The translations under genes were made by a program, and so were the position numbers. Positions 46,992-59,024 of a DNA stretch of 64,000 nt are shown piece after piece. Source of the DNA: Excoecaria cochinchinensis (taxonomy: Eukaryota; Streptophyta; Magnoliopsida; Malpighiales; Euphorbiaceae). Position 1 is the first letter of the stretch. The number at the start of each line of letters is the position of its first letter. The notes under the pieces were generated by a model that saw nothing but the letters and a program-made list of their open reading frames with translations, did not search any database and was not told the origin of the DNA. The stretch lies in the NCBI GenBank assembly GCA_947683425.1, contig CANTUQ010000003.1:186001-250000 (forward strand), written 5' to 3'.

Positions 46992-47010
46992 GTCCCCAGC
47001 GGAGTCACCA
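46992..47010 (-). other. Primer binding site of Tat element B'
   Basis: The minus strand reads TGGTGACTCCGCTGGGGAC, one base after the LTR end CATCACA. A TGG start next to the 5' LTR is the tRNA primer arrangement. I could not assign the tRNA with confidence. Confidence 0.7.
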
Positions 47011-47011
47011 C

Positions 47012-49011
47012 TGTGATGCACGTCGGACCCCGCGGCCGCCCCTCTGACCGCCCACTTGAGGGCGATCGGGCAATTGAGGATTCGCTGGCAACTTGTAAAG
47101 ATATTTACAAGTGCGTCTATTTTGGGCAACAAGGAGGTATCATGGGGTCGCCACCCAATAGAACATTGGGAAAGTTTCTCTCGCCTCGGAGAGCCTAAGA
47201 CTGCGCTTAGTATCCATTTTGGGCCAACCAAGAGGGGTCTTAGAGGGTAAACCTCTCGCCCTAAGGAGCCTAGGATTAACATCAAAACCTCGTGACACAA
47301 GAGGTGTATTGGAGGTCATAGTTTCCAATGAGTGATCGGATAGACCTCTCGCCTCTTTGAGCCCAAAGACCAGACCCGGGTTCAGGACTTCTCATCTATT
47401 TATACCTTGATTATTTTATGATTAAATTTTAATATTCATTAATTCGCTCTCTCTCCACACGATGTAATTGGATTAAAGTGCATTTATTCACATTTGGAAA
47501 GCGGTAAATGTACAAGAAAATAATGAAAGCGATAAATTATAATAACACAAGGAGCGGAATACAACTCCCTTTTATAAATGTGCGATACATACACGAATCG
47601 GGGCATTACTTATTTTGAGGACTTTGGTCCTTGCATGCATCATTATTAAAATGGATATTTTTGTTGTGATGGATTTTATTGGATAAAGAATAGGACATTG
47701 GGTCCCTGATTTTATGAAGAATTCAATTTATTTAATATAAAACATTTGGATGATTTTACATTAGCAAGAAATACAATAGCTTTGTCATATACAGAAGAAG
47801 CAATAAATAAATACATGAGATATGTATAAAATAGGGAGATAGGGAACTAAACCAGACAAGCTTTCCAAATACGTGAGAACTCCCTCAAGCTCCATCCAAT
47901 CCAAGAAATGGAAACATACTCTCATAAAACAAGTCAAAGGGATGTTAAAATACAGAAGAAAGGTTACAAATAACATAAAATTTGAGAGATCAAAGACAAT
48001 AAAAGGAAAAAGATTAAAAACGTGGGACAGAGCCCACCGACGGGCTATGCTGAATGACCGACGGACGTCGATCAAGATGAACCATATCCCCATCGCTCAC
48101 TCGAAAGAAGCCGTCTTTGGGGGTGAGCGACGGGTTATGCTCAATGGCGTCCGACGGGCGTCGGTCACAGAGATGACCCGTCGGTCACCTCTGTCCCAGA
48201 ATAAAGAATTTTCTTTTTTCAAAAATCAATCGAAAATAATTTTACACAGTTTTAAGAAGAATAATAGCGAGAAATGAATATAAAGGCAAAAGCAAGGATA
48301 ATATCGAAAAGAAAACTAAAAAAGAACAGAAAGGGATTCGGAATATTTACCCTCAGAATAACCTTTTTGGTTGGATTCTTTGTTGTTGTATGGCTACCCA
48401 CACGCTCCACGAGAAAACAAGATAAAAATGAAGAATGAGGAAAATAGCTTGTTTCCTTCTTGATTTTTCTAAAAACTGGATTTTTGGAATCACAACCCGA
48501 ATTTTGGCAGAGGTTCCCCTTTAGAAATTTTTTCCAACCCCTTTTATGAGGAAATTCAAAGCTTTTATAAGCCATGCACGATCGACGGGCGTCTGTTGTG
48601 GCGACGGGCGTCGGAAGAATCCTACTGACACAAGGATTCATCCGACGGCCCTGCCACTTTGACCGACGGGCGTCGAAAGAATCCTTTTAACACAAGGATA
48701 TAACCGACGGCCCTGCCATTATTACCGACGGGCGTCGGAATAAACCTTCTGACACAAGGATTCATCGGTCCTGCCACCTGTCGGACGGGCTGGCCTCCGA
48801 CCGATGGACTGGCCGTCTGTCGAGGAAAACATGATTCTTGGACTTTAAATACTCCTCGTTTTCCCCCTTCTGCCTACAAAAGGTAAAAGGCTTGTTTCTC
48901 GTAGAACATGGGACTAAAGCCTCCAAATCCAAACCGTTTGTACAGGCTCGGACACCGATTTTATCATAGGGTAACCTCTGATTCGGACCGCTCCAGGACA
49001 CGGTGCTCACA
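47012..49011 (-). mobile_element. 5' LTR of Tat element B' (2.0 kb)
   Basis: On the minus strand it begins TGTGAGCACCGTGTCCTGG at 49011 and ends GTGCATCACA at 47012. TATAAAAG is at 48569-48562. GC-rich GACCGACGG/CCGTCGGTC blocks occupy 48580-48830 (upstream of TATA) and 48020-48200 (downstream). The U5 end matches the right end of LTR C (20480-20788). The chromovirus 2 gag frame starts immediately outside at 49012. Confidence 0.88.
48580..48830. repeat. GC-rich GACGGGCGTCG repeats upstream of TATA in LTR B'
   Basis: (C)CGACGGGCGTCGG recurs at about 48592, 48604, 48662 and 48726, each close to self-complementary (CGACGGGCGTCG). Between the last units the phrase CACAAGGAT(T/A)...AACCGACGGCCCTGCCA is repeated every 60-65 bp. 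Confidence 0.8.
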
Positions 49012-52000
49012 CTATATCGGTCTTAGAGTTTGAAAAGGAGTTTAACCGGTTGGCTAGGTATGCTCCTGAAGATATTATGACGGATGAGTTCCGGATTAGG
49101 CATTTTGAGGCAGGATTGAATGAGTCCTTAAGGGCTATGTTGATTTCCTTGATGAGCACTCCAGGGGTGAATTATTATCAGATTGTGGAAGCTGCTGTTA
49201 GAGCTAAGAGATCGGAGTCTTTGTTGAGAGAGAGGGCTCAGAGGAGGAATGCTTCTCGTGGTGTTTCATCTTCATCATCCTCGGGTAAGAGATCTAGGAA
49301 CCAGCAGGATGAGTCATTATCTGGACCGGCCACCAGAGGTAGAAGACAGGGTTCTGCAGCGGTAATTGGTTCTGGTAGAGGTGGTAGATCTGAGCCTATT
49401 CCCATATGTTGGTTCTAATGCCACTCAGGCTACTCGCGGTAGAGGCCGAGGTAGAGGTCGAGGCGGTCGACCTAGAGAGGGAGCTGCATCATAGTCTGTT
49501 GAGCGTCAGTTGCCAGTCGCAGCTAGAGCCTATGCTGTGAGAGCCAGAGAGGAGCAGGATGCGCCCGATGTTATTGCTGGTAAGTTCCTACTCCATGACA
49601 CTGAATTGTATGCTCTAATTGACCCTGGTTCCATACACTCATACTTGTGCACGGGTAAGATTGTTGATAAGTTTCATGTGGTAGATCAACTAGATTATGA
49701 GATATGTGTGACCAGTCCATTAGGGCATAGTCTCGATGTGAGTAGAGTCTATAAGAATTATCCCCTATTGGTTAAGGGAGTTATATTTCCAGCGGATTTG
49801 ATTGAGTTGCCTTTCAGAGAGTTTGATCTAATTTTAGGTATGGACTAGTTGAGTAAGCATCGGGCTGTGGTTGATTGCCATAGGAAGACAGTGGTGCTTC
49901 GGGATAGAGATCGGTCTTCTGTAATTGTGAAAGGTTTGGGTGCTAGTTCTTTGAACAATGTGATTTCAGCAATGCAAGCTAAGAGGTTTATTAGGAAGGG
50001 TTGTGAGGCTTTTCTAGCAGTTGTGTTGGATTCCAAGAGGGATCAAGTTAAGATTGAGGATATCCCTGTTGTACGGGAGTTTGGAGATGTGTTTCTGAGC
50101 GAGTTGCTGGGTTTGCCTCCTGAGAGAGAAGTTGAGTTATCCATAGAGATTATACCGGGTACCACACCCATATCGAAAGCACCTTATTGGATGGCTCCTA
50201 TGGAGTTGAGAGAACTCAAAACTCAGCTACAAGAGCTGTTGGATAAGGGGTTCATTTGACCTAGCATATCTCCATGGGGAGCTCCTGTTTTGTTTGTTAA
50301 GAAGAAGGATGGGTCCTTGCGGATGTGTATCGACTATAGGTAGATCAATAAGGTCACGGTGAAGAACAAGTATCCTTTACCTAAGATTGAGGATTTGTTT
50401 GATTAGCTTCGAGGTGCGGGTGTCTTTTCGAAGATTGATCTCCGATCGGGTTACTATTAGTTACGAGTTAAGGATGAGGATGTGGTTAAGACTGCATTCC
50501 GGACTCAGTATGGCCGCTATGAGTTCCTTGTGATGCCGTTTGGTTTGACCAATACTCCAGCGGCATTCATGGATTTGATGAATAGAGTGTTTAGGCCATA
50601 CTTAGATCGGTTTGTAGTGGTGTCTATAGATGACGTCTTGGTGTATTCCAAGGATGAGAGTGAGCATGAAGAACATCTCCGGTTGGTTTTGCAAGTATTG
50701 AGGGAGCATCGGTTGTTTGCTAAGCTTAGCAAGTGCGATTTTTGGCTTCGGGAAGTGTCATTTTTAGGTCACATTATTTCGGCTAGAGGTATTCAGGTGG
50801 ATCCGGCCAAGATTGAGGCTATAGTTGATTGGAAAGCGCCTAGGAATATTTCGAAAGTGAGGAGTTTTCTAGATTTAGCAGGCTATTACCGTCGGTTTGT
50901 TAAGGGTTTTTCAGTGATTGCTGCTCCAATGACAAGGTTGTTAAGAAAAGGCATCAGGTTTGAGTGATCGGATAAGTGTCAGGCTTATTTTGAGCGGCTG
51001 AAGAAGTTGCTAGTCGAGGCTCCTATACTTACTCAACCCATCTCGGGTAAGGAGTTTGTAATGTATAGTGACGCTTCGGGTGTCGGTCTTGGTTGTGTTT
51101 TGAAGCAAGACGGTAAGTTTGTGGCTTATGCTTCTCGACAGTTGAAGCCACATGAGAGGAATTATCCGACACATGATTTGGAGTTAGCAGTTGTTATCTT
51201 CGCTTTGAAGATTTGGCGCCATTATCTGTATGGGGAAAAGTGTAGGATCATTACGGACCATAAGAGTTTGAAGTATTTCCTCACGCAGAATGAGTTGAAC
51301 ATGAGACAGCGCCGTTGGCTTGAGTTGTTTAAGAACTATGACTGCATAGTGGATTACCATCCTGGTAAGGCCAATGTAGTCGCTGATGCTTTGAGTCAGA
51401 AGTCGGTTTCAGCTTTGTTCCTGAGACGGTTTAGATGGAGGTTTGATTCAGATGGAGCTTTGGTTGCTCAGTTGAGAGCGAAGCCTACCTTGAGATAGAG
51501 GATTGTGGATGCTCAGAGGGATGATGAGAGGCTACAGCAGATTGTGCAAGAGGTCAGATCGAGCAAGTAGGCAGATTTCTCAGTTCTAGATGGAGTGTTG
51601 ACGTATAAAAATCGCTTGTGTGTGCCTGAGGATGAGGAGTTGAGGAAATAGCTTTTGAGTGAGGCACATAGTACGATTTTTACCATGCATCCCGGGAGCG
51701 AAAAGATGTATCGGGACATGAAGCAGTTTTATTGGTGGTCCGGCATGAAGAGGGATATTGTGGATTTTGTGTCCAAGTGATTGACATGTTAGTAGGTAAA
51801 GGCCGAGCATCAAGTTCCTTCGGGATTGCTCACGCCTTTATCCATTCTCGAGTGGAAGTGGGATAACATAGCCATGGACTTTGTATCTGGTTTGCCTTTG
51901 ACTAAAGAAACATGATTCAGTTTGGGTAATAGTGGATCGGCTTACGAAGTCAGCTCATTTCTTACCAGTGAGGGTAGACTATCCGATGGATAGGTTGGCC

Positions 52001-52957
52001 AGTATTTATGTAGATGAAATAGTTCGGTTGCATGGAGTGCCATCATCCATAGTATCATATTGGGACCCAAGGTTCACTTTGAAGTTTTGGAAAGAGTTGC
52101 ATAGAGCTTTGGGTACTAAGTTAAACTTCAATACGGCATTCCATCCTCAGACAGATGGTCAGTTAGAACGGGTCATTCAGATTCTGGAGGATATGTTGAG
52201 AGCTTGTGCTTTGGATTTCCCAGGTAGTTGGGACAAATATGTGTCGCTTATGGAGTTTTCCTACAACAATAGCTATCAGTCGAGCATCGGTATGGCACCG
52301 TATGAAGCTTTATATGGTCGGTAGTGTAGGACTCCGATTTGTTGGACCGAGTTATCCGAGCGTTCAATGATTGTACAAGAGTTGGTCAGGGATACGGAGG
52401 AGAAGATCAGAGTTGTGCAACGGAATTTGAAAATTGGCTAAGGATTGACAAAAGTCCTATGCCAACTTGAAGAGGAATGATGTGCAATTTGAGGTCAGGG
52501 ACAAGGTTTTCCTTAAAGTTTCGCCTTGGAGGAAAGTGCTTCGGTTTGGTAAGAAAGGCAAGCTTAGTCCTTGCTTTATTGGTCCTTATGAGATTTTGGC
52601 TAAGGTTGGTCCGGTAGCCTATAGGTTGGCTTTACCGATGGAGTTGGCAAAGTTGCACGATGTGTTCCATGTTTTAATGCTTCGTCGGTACAGATTAGAT
52701 CCTTCACATGTTTTTATCGGTTCAGGATGTGCAAGTCCAGCCATATTTTTCTTATGATGAGGAACTAAAAGCCATCCTAGCTCAAGAAGTGAGACAATTG
52801 AGGAGTAAGCAAATCCCATTGGTAAAAGTGTTATGGAACCATCATGGAGTCGAGGAAGTGACTTGGGAACCAGAAGAGTCAATGAGAGCTCAGTATCTGC
52901 ATTTGTTCAGTTCAGGTGAGAATTTCAAGGACGAAATTCTTGTTAGTAGGGGAGAGT
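49012..52957 (+). pseudogene. Chromovirus 2 gag-pol (gag 3' part, protease, RT, RNase H, integrase, chromodomain)
   Basis: Gag resumes at 49012 (RLARYAPEDIMTDEFR) and runs to about 49415, where the zinc-knuckle region seems deleted. The protease site reads ALIDPGSIHSYL (about 49615; usual DSG is DPG). RT has PIS(K)APYWMAP, FLVMPFGLTN and VVSIDDVLVYSK (YIDD changed to SIDD). RNase H has YSDASGVGLGCVLKQ. Integrase has VDRLTKSAHFLP, VSYWDPRF (second catalytic Asp lost) and QLERVIQ. The end is a chromodomain (VLWNHHGVEEVTWEPEE). Stops at about 49846, 50257, 50341, 50404, 50458, 50965, 51496, 51646, 51778 and 52321 are mostly CAG-to-TAG or CGA-to-TGA type. Its 5' part was lost with the B' insertion and deletion. 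Confidence 0.93.
52945..52957 (+). other. Polypurine tract of chromovirus 2
   Basis: AGTAGGGGAGAGT directly precedes TGTCACACC of the 3' LTR, matching 1536-1549. Confidence 0.75.
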
Positions 52958-54084
52958 TGTCACACCCCATTTGCCCCCTAGTGGTATGAGCACATTTGTG
53001 TGTGCATGCAATTGTATGCGTTCGGCATATTATAAGGGCATTTTGGGAATATTGCATGTTCTATGGGTAATAATAGTGTATGGGTGCATGCATGGCACTA
53101 GAGTGCATTTTAGGTGAGTTATGTTGTGTGCTTTGCTCACACCTTGGTAGGATGTGAGTATGTTGGGATTGCATTATTTGTGTGTGTTCATACCATTATA
53201 GGGTGTGCATTAGTTGGGAGTGCATTGTGTGTGAGTAGTGTATGCTTGTTGAGTGTGGGTGGTCAAGTTCCACCAATCTTAGGATGACATGTGGCTAGGG
53301 TTTTTGGAAATGGGTGTAAAAAGAAAGAGAAAGAAGGGGCAGCCACTTCTACTACCTCTCATCCCATTTTCTCTTCCTCATTACTCCTTCTTCCTCTTTT
53401 CCCTTCCCAATTGTGTCCTGGTATTTGATTCAAATGATTTATGGTGGAAATTGATCGCTCCTCAACCTCCGCTAGGTAAAGTTTTCTGCATTTTCATCAT
53501 CTTCTTCATACTGTTCATTTTCTTCTTTAAATTTCTAGATTGGGTTTTGATCTAGGTGGGTTTTTGTTTGTGTGTTCTTGGTGACCCAGCTATTAGTTGA
53601 GCCTCCCCGTGACCCGAAAGGCAAGGAGAAGGCAGGAAGTAGTGGAACTAAGTGACTAGAGCTTCAGATTTGCAGGTTTGGGAACTTCTGCATTTTTGTG
53701 TTCTTACTGTGTTTGAACTTTCTTTTGTTAGTACCCTGTTGTTTTGAAGATGCATATTGGGATATTGGATGAGTAAGAGTTTGTATTTTTGCTTAATGGA
53801 TGAAGATTGAAACCTTGAGAATGGAATTGAAGTTGATTTAAGATTACTGTTAATTTTTCTGGGTTCTTGTTTTTGAAACTCTTGATGAAGCTAATCTGTA
53901 ATTTGAGTGGGTTGTTGTTAAAGGAAGTGTTTATGTATTGTTTACTTTGGTTTTCATGTTTGGGAAAGCTTGTTTTCAGGTTAAAATGAATGGAGTTAAG
54001 TTGGGATGAATTCTGGGAAATTCTGGGTTCTGGGAATTTTCACGACATTAGGGTTTCAGGAATTATTTCTGGGTATTCATCCTC

Positions 54085-54490
54085 CGAGATGCGTAGAGGA
54101 GCTCGAGACGTGTCCCTCAGACACGACTCGGATAGCTCCTCACGCTCTCTTCCTCTTCTCTTATGTGTTTTGCCTTTTTCGTCTTGCTGTCTGTGTGCCT
54201 GTCCGAGCCGTGTTTGGGTGTGTGAGTCGTGTTCTCCCTTGCTTTTCCTTCTCTTTTCTCTTCCTTGTTTTGCTTGCTGTGTTTTGCTGTCTGTGCGTTG
54301 TCCGAGTCGTGCATGGCCGTCCGAGTCGTGTTCCTCTGGTGAGTGTTCCTTCCTCTCTTCTTTTTCTATGCCACCTGAGGAAGTAGGGAGCCAGAACACG
54401 AGTTGTGTTCCATGAACACGAGACGTGCTCTGGCAGGAAGCAGGAGCACGAGTCGTGTTCCTCAAGCACGATTCGTGTCCCTCAAGGCTT
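54085..54490. repeat. CACGAGTCGTG inverted-repeat block in chromovirus 2 LTR
   Basis: GAGCACGAGTCGTGTTC and variants (CACGACTCGG, CGAGTCGTGC, CGAGACGTG) recur about ten times in both orientations; several are nearly perfect palindromes. It replaces the GTCGCGAG block of LTR 1 at the same relative place. Confidence 0.8.
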
Positions 54491-54934
54491 CTGTCCCTCC
54501 TTTTTCGTCAAACTTAAATGTGTGCTTTCAATCCTTTTTCCCTTGTTTCTTTAGTCTACTTTTATGTGTTTTTAATTTGTAAATAATATAAATGGTATTT
54601 TAACTTAGCTTAATAATAAGTAATGTATACGATATTGCATGTTACAAGTTGTTGAATGATATTGGGTTATGCATGTCTTATTTATAATTCATTGATATGA
54701 ATGTGAGTATAATTATGGATTACCCTTGGAAACATGATTTGAATAATGCATAACCTGCTAGAGTCAAGTAAGTGGATAGTTAGGCATGCCTAATAGAGTC
54801 TTTAGCTGCAGCCTCAGTTCCGTTTGGACCCCGATCAGGTCCCCGTTTGGTTCCTCGCTAACCCCCTCAGTATTTGGATCTTATTTAAGGTCCCCTCAGT
54901 AAAATGTTTTGTAATTGATAAAATGAAATGGTTT

Positions 54935-55030
54935 TCGATTCGTACCCATAAGGTACTGTCAGTATTCGATTCGTACCCGTAAGGTACTGTCAGTATTCGA
55001 TTCGTACCCGTAAGGTACTGTCCGTATACT
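54935..55030 (+). repeat. 31-bp tandem repeat, three copies
   Basis: CGATTCGTACCCRTAAGGTA followed by CTGTCAGTATT repeats three times; each unit includes GTACC...GGTAC arms that can pair. The LTR at 1550-4075 has only one such unit (about 3329-3360). Confidence 0.9.
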
Positions 55031-55303
55031 CGTTATGCACTATTGTGAGTCAGTTGGTGCTCTTTTTGTTTTGCTCCGCTTTGATATGATTACAAGAATA
55101 TGGTATCCGGATGCGTATAATGATAAGTATGAGAAATCAACTAAAGTGTAAAAGAATGTGGATGTGAACTTTTGAATGCATGTCTTTATTATGCAAGCAT
55201 GATTATATAGCTGATATCATTATCAGTATTTGTCATATTGTATGTGTATTGCATTGACGACCATTGTGAATGGCCATCCACTCTTTTGTTGTGTGTTCCC
55301 CAC

Positions 55304-55322
55304 TAAGCGTTTATCGCTTAGC
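55304..55322. promoter_or_regulatory. Conserved hairpin CTAAGCG/CGCTTAG near the LTR 3' end
   Basis: CTAAGCGTTTATCGCTTAG is a perfect 7-bp stem. Weaker forms occupy the same place at 3651-3668 (CTAAGCGTTATCACTTAG) and, on the other strand, about 37275-37292. Possibly an RNA 3'-end or packaging signal. Confidence 0.55.
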
Positions 55323-55722
55323 ACGGTGTTTTATCCGTGCAGGTGCGGAGGATGGTGTTCTTTTGGGAAAGTCATCGCCAATCAAGCCAACACAGGGATT
55401 AGTGTTAGGGCTTTATTTTTGATAGCATGTTGATTCTTTTGTAGCTGAACTCTCCTTATACTATTATTTTGTAAAGCTTCCGCATTTATATACTTTTGGG
55501 ATATGTAATTATTTTATTCTGGCTTTTGATCAGGACATTATTGTAACGAATTTTGTTAATGTAATGATGGATCATTCTGATGCTTATGGAGGTTTTAATT
55601 TTCCCATAATGATGTATGGTTATTACGTAAGAATGTATGCTTGGTATCTTTATATTCTTGGTGACACACCCGGCTCATACGGCTTCTCACTCCTTGAGGA
55701 TTGGTACGCCTATGTATGGGTA

Positions 55723-56778
55723 GATAAGGGATGACCTGCCTACTGTGTGAGCCCACGGATGGGCACAACTCCGTAACCAAACACGATCACACGGAAGTAA
55801 AGATATCCTTAACCTCCGTGTAACCTAACACAACTACCCCATTTACACTAAAATATAGCTGTGTTTTCAAAAGCACAGCTGTGCTAATATGAAAATTCTA
55901 TGTGCTCTGTTTTACGAGTCCTTAACCCAAATCACATACAAAACTCATTCTTTTCCCACGCAAATACTTCCACAATCATTATTTCATACCAAAATATCCT
56001 CCATACCTTTTGAGCAATATTCTTAAACATATACACATCTCAATTACTCAATTATAGACAAATTGAATACAAAAGAAAAGGAAATTCCCTAACCTTAAAT
56101 TACTTCCTTTTTCTACTCCTTTACCTCCTTTCCTCTTCTTTCTTCTTCAGTTGCTTTTTCTTCAAATTCAAATAACAAAACTATTTCAATTTTCATAAAT
56201 ATACTTACAAACCACCACTTGCACTCAAAAACATAAGGAGGAAAAAGATGATGAGTAGAAACTTGTTCTTACCTTTATACCTTTAAAACCAGTTTTAACT
56301 AAATTTCTAGCCTGAATTCCACTTGAAATCACTTCTAATAAGATTTTTGGGTGTCAAAAGATGGAGGAGGGCTGCTTGGAGGAGGGAGGTTGGTTGGCTG
56401 CTTGTTCCCCCTAAGTAGCCGACCTTCATGGCTTATAAAGCCATGAAGTCTCTTCCAAGGTCTAGAACCACACATGCCAATAGGTAATTGGTGTACAATT
56501 TCTATTCTCTTTTTAGTCCTTATATTTTCTTGCTTTCTTACATTAACCTTTTAATCTATAGTAATCTTTTCTAGGCCTCATCAACTTCTTAACTAGTGCA
56601 ATTAAATCTACTTATTTTTGCAATTGGGTCCTCACATGTAAATTACTACATTAATCTCTTTTATTAACTTAATTCCAATTATGCATTAACTTATAATCAC
56701 AATAATACTCATTTACCCCAACATAAACACATAGGAATCCTATCCAAAAATGACTAGGGTGCAAATTGGGGTATTACA
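55723..56778 (-). mobile_element. Solo LTR E, right part (5' end on the minus strand)
   Basis: Starts with the second GATAA copy and continues the GC-rich motif array. It has a TATA box inside a perfect palindrome at 56424-56448 and ends TATTACA on the plus strand, so the minus-strand LTR begins TGTAATACCCC. AGACA follows at 56779-56783. Confidence 0.88.
56424..56448 (-). promoter_or_regulatory. Palindromic TATA region of LTR E
   Basis: CTTCATGGCTT and AAGCCATGAAG are perfect 11-bp inverted arms around a central ATA, so TATAA lies in the middle on both strands (TTATAAAG on plus, TTTATAAG on minus). Confidence 0.7.
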
Positions 56779-56783
56779 AGACA

Positions 56784-56944
56784 TATGATAAATAGATGAT
56801 GATTGGGAACTTAGTGAACTTTCGAATGTATATCAAATGAATAATTATCATTTATTTAATTTTATTACAACAGTAAAATAATGTGAGATGCATGACATTA
56901 AAAGTGGGCTTATATGTCTCAAAGTAGAGTCTATTATTTGAAAG
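56784..56944. other. Unassigned DNA between solo LTRs E and G
   Basis: AT-rich, with no coding sequence recognised. It continues the sequence left of 36912 and right of 62290 once the nested LTRs are removed, and may be the rest of the copia remnant. Confidence 0.4.
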
Positions 56945-58737
56945 ATGACTGTGATGTACGCTGAACCCCGTGGGTTCTGGGACGCCCGCTTTTAGGGTCC
57001 GAGAGAGGTTCGTCAAACCCAAAAAGATTACGGGAGCATCCATTTTGGGCAACAAGAGGTGCTTTGGAGTCGTCACCCAATAGAACATTGAGAAAGCTCA
57101 TTTAGCCTCATTGAGCCTAAGATGATGTGTATATGTCTATTTTGGGCAACAAAGAGATATTTTGGAATTTCCATCCTAATAGAACATTAGGAAGGTTCAT
57201 CCAACCTCATGAAACCTAAGACCAGAGAAAGTTCGGGACATCACTTTTATTTATATCTCGGTTAAAGTTACAAATGAGTTTTTAAATTAAGTTTTCATCC
57301 TTTTCTCATACAATTATACAATTTGTTAAGGAGAAAATCAAGTATATAATGAAAGCAATAAATGAAACAATTTAAACAAAGCAAAAAGAGCATATTAATT
57401 TACAATAAAACAGGGGGCATAATACAACCACAACCCATAAAAGAAATGAAAAAATCATGCATAAAATGGGGTATTTATTTAAGGAGGGAACATTGGTTCC
57501 CTCATATTTACAAAAATGATAATCTTTAAGGTGCCATTTTTATTAGAGAAAATCTAGGACATTGTGTGACGCATGCCCCCACAAGGCCCGCTTTTAGGGT
57601 TAGAGGGATTGATTCGCATCATTTGATGTTGGGTAACATGAGATATTTTTGAATCCCCACCTAATAGAACATTGGGGAAGTTCATCTAACCTCATGAAAC
57701 CTTTAGGCACATTTGAGGTATTTTGGAGTCGCCACCCAATTTACAAGAAATAGGGAAAGGTCATCTAACATCTATGGTCTGAACCAGAGAGTGGTTCAGA
57801 ACTCTAGTCTTATTTATGCTTTGGTTAATTATAAATGAGTTTTTAGATTAGAAAATTCCATATCTCATCTCACACGATTAATGTAATTTATTAAAGGCAC
57901 ACTTCAAGCATTCGGGAAAGCGGTAGATGAAAGGTATAAATAAAGCAATAAATGAGGCAGTAAAGAAAGCGGCAAACACATAAAGCCACACCATTTACAA
58001 AGGAGAATTTGGGAAAAATATAATCCCCCAAATAAAAAGAAAAGCTAAATAAAATTGCCCTAAAAATAATTAATTACAAGGGCCTGCAAGATATATACAA
58101 ATATAAAATTAAACAATCAAGCAAAATCAATCAAGAGGAATTACATGCGCAAATCGGGATATTTATTCGGTTTGGGAACATTGGTTCCTTCATGCTTACT
58201 TAAAAGGGAATTGAAGAGTCATTTCGGCTATTGGCTTAAAAATTGGGATGTATTGCTCTCATTTTGAGAAAATTTAACTCTTCATTTTAATTCGTGGCAC
58301 TTTTACATTTATTGTCTAAAATCAAGGACACGGTCCTAATTTATTAATAAAATTTCAATTTAGTTGTAAAAATTTTTTTTTCATTTTTTAACCGACACGC
58401 GTGTAAAATAGAATTATTTTACTTAAAAACAAACACACTCATGCAAATAGTTGTTGGTAAGATCTCACCCAAGTGATGTGGTCTCCTACGCGCAGTGACC
58501 CCTCTGTTTGGTCACAACGATGATCAAATAAGCAAACGTCACATTTTACCCACATAACAAAAACAAAGATAGAAAAATTAGTAACAATTCCAAAACTCAC
58601 CAAATAAATGTGAAAATGAGGGAAATGTAAAATAATATCAGCATGCAATTAGAAAGTAAAATGGGTCGAATTAAGCATATTTATTTAACATGCAAACAAC
58701 TCACATGCAAGGAGGATTAAAGACTAGTCATGCAAAA

Positions 58738-59024
<287 letters not shown>

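Larger units (their letters stand above)
38741..49011 (-). mobile_element. Tat element B' (minus strand), left end deleted
   Basis: Read on the minus strand: 5' LTR (49011-47012), primer site, leader, gag, protease, G-patch, RT, two RNase H domains, integrase (to 39774), spacer, and on the opposite strand the second exon of the antisense gene (38861-39385). It stops at 38741 inside that gene's intron. The third ORF and the 3' LTR are missing. It inserted into the gag of chromovirus 2, whose frame resumes at 49012. Confidence 0.92.
38188..55722 (+). mobile_element. Chromovirus 2 (Tekay/Del-like), interrupted by Tat element B'
   Basis: It begins with a truncated LTR (38188-38740), continues at 49012 with gag-pol and ends with the 3' LTR (52958-55722). 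GATAA flanks it at 38183-38187 and 55723-55727. Removing it rejoins LTR E into the uninterrupted motif CACGGCGATAAGGGATGACC. The right end lacks the last dozen bases expected from the LTR at 1550-4075. Confidence 0.88.
52958..55722 (+). mobile_element. 3' LTR of chromovirus 2 (2.8 kb)
   Basis: Starts TGTCACACCCC; its first 553 bp equal 38188-38740. It carries CACGAGTCGTG-type repeats (54085-54490), three 31-bp repeats (54935-55030) and the CTAAGCG...CGCTTAG hairpin (55304-55322). It ends GTATGGGTA at 55722, followed by the GATAA duplication; the expected final GGGGTGTTACA is missing. Confidence 0.88.

Noticed and set aside
47873..48277. 134-aa basic ORF in LTR B'
   Set aside because: Inside an LTR, with no domain and low complexity; not conserved in related LTRs.
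54006..54469. Cys/Ser-rich and Arg-rich ORFs over 54006-54469
   Set aside because: They follow the CACGAGTCGTG inverted repeats of the chromovirus LTR and have counterparts on the opposite strand, so they are not coding.
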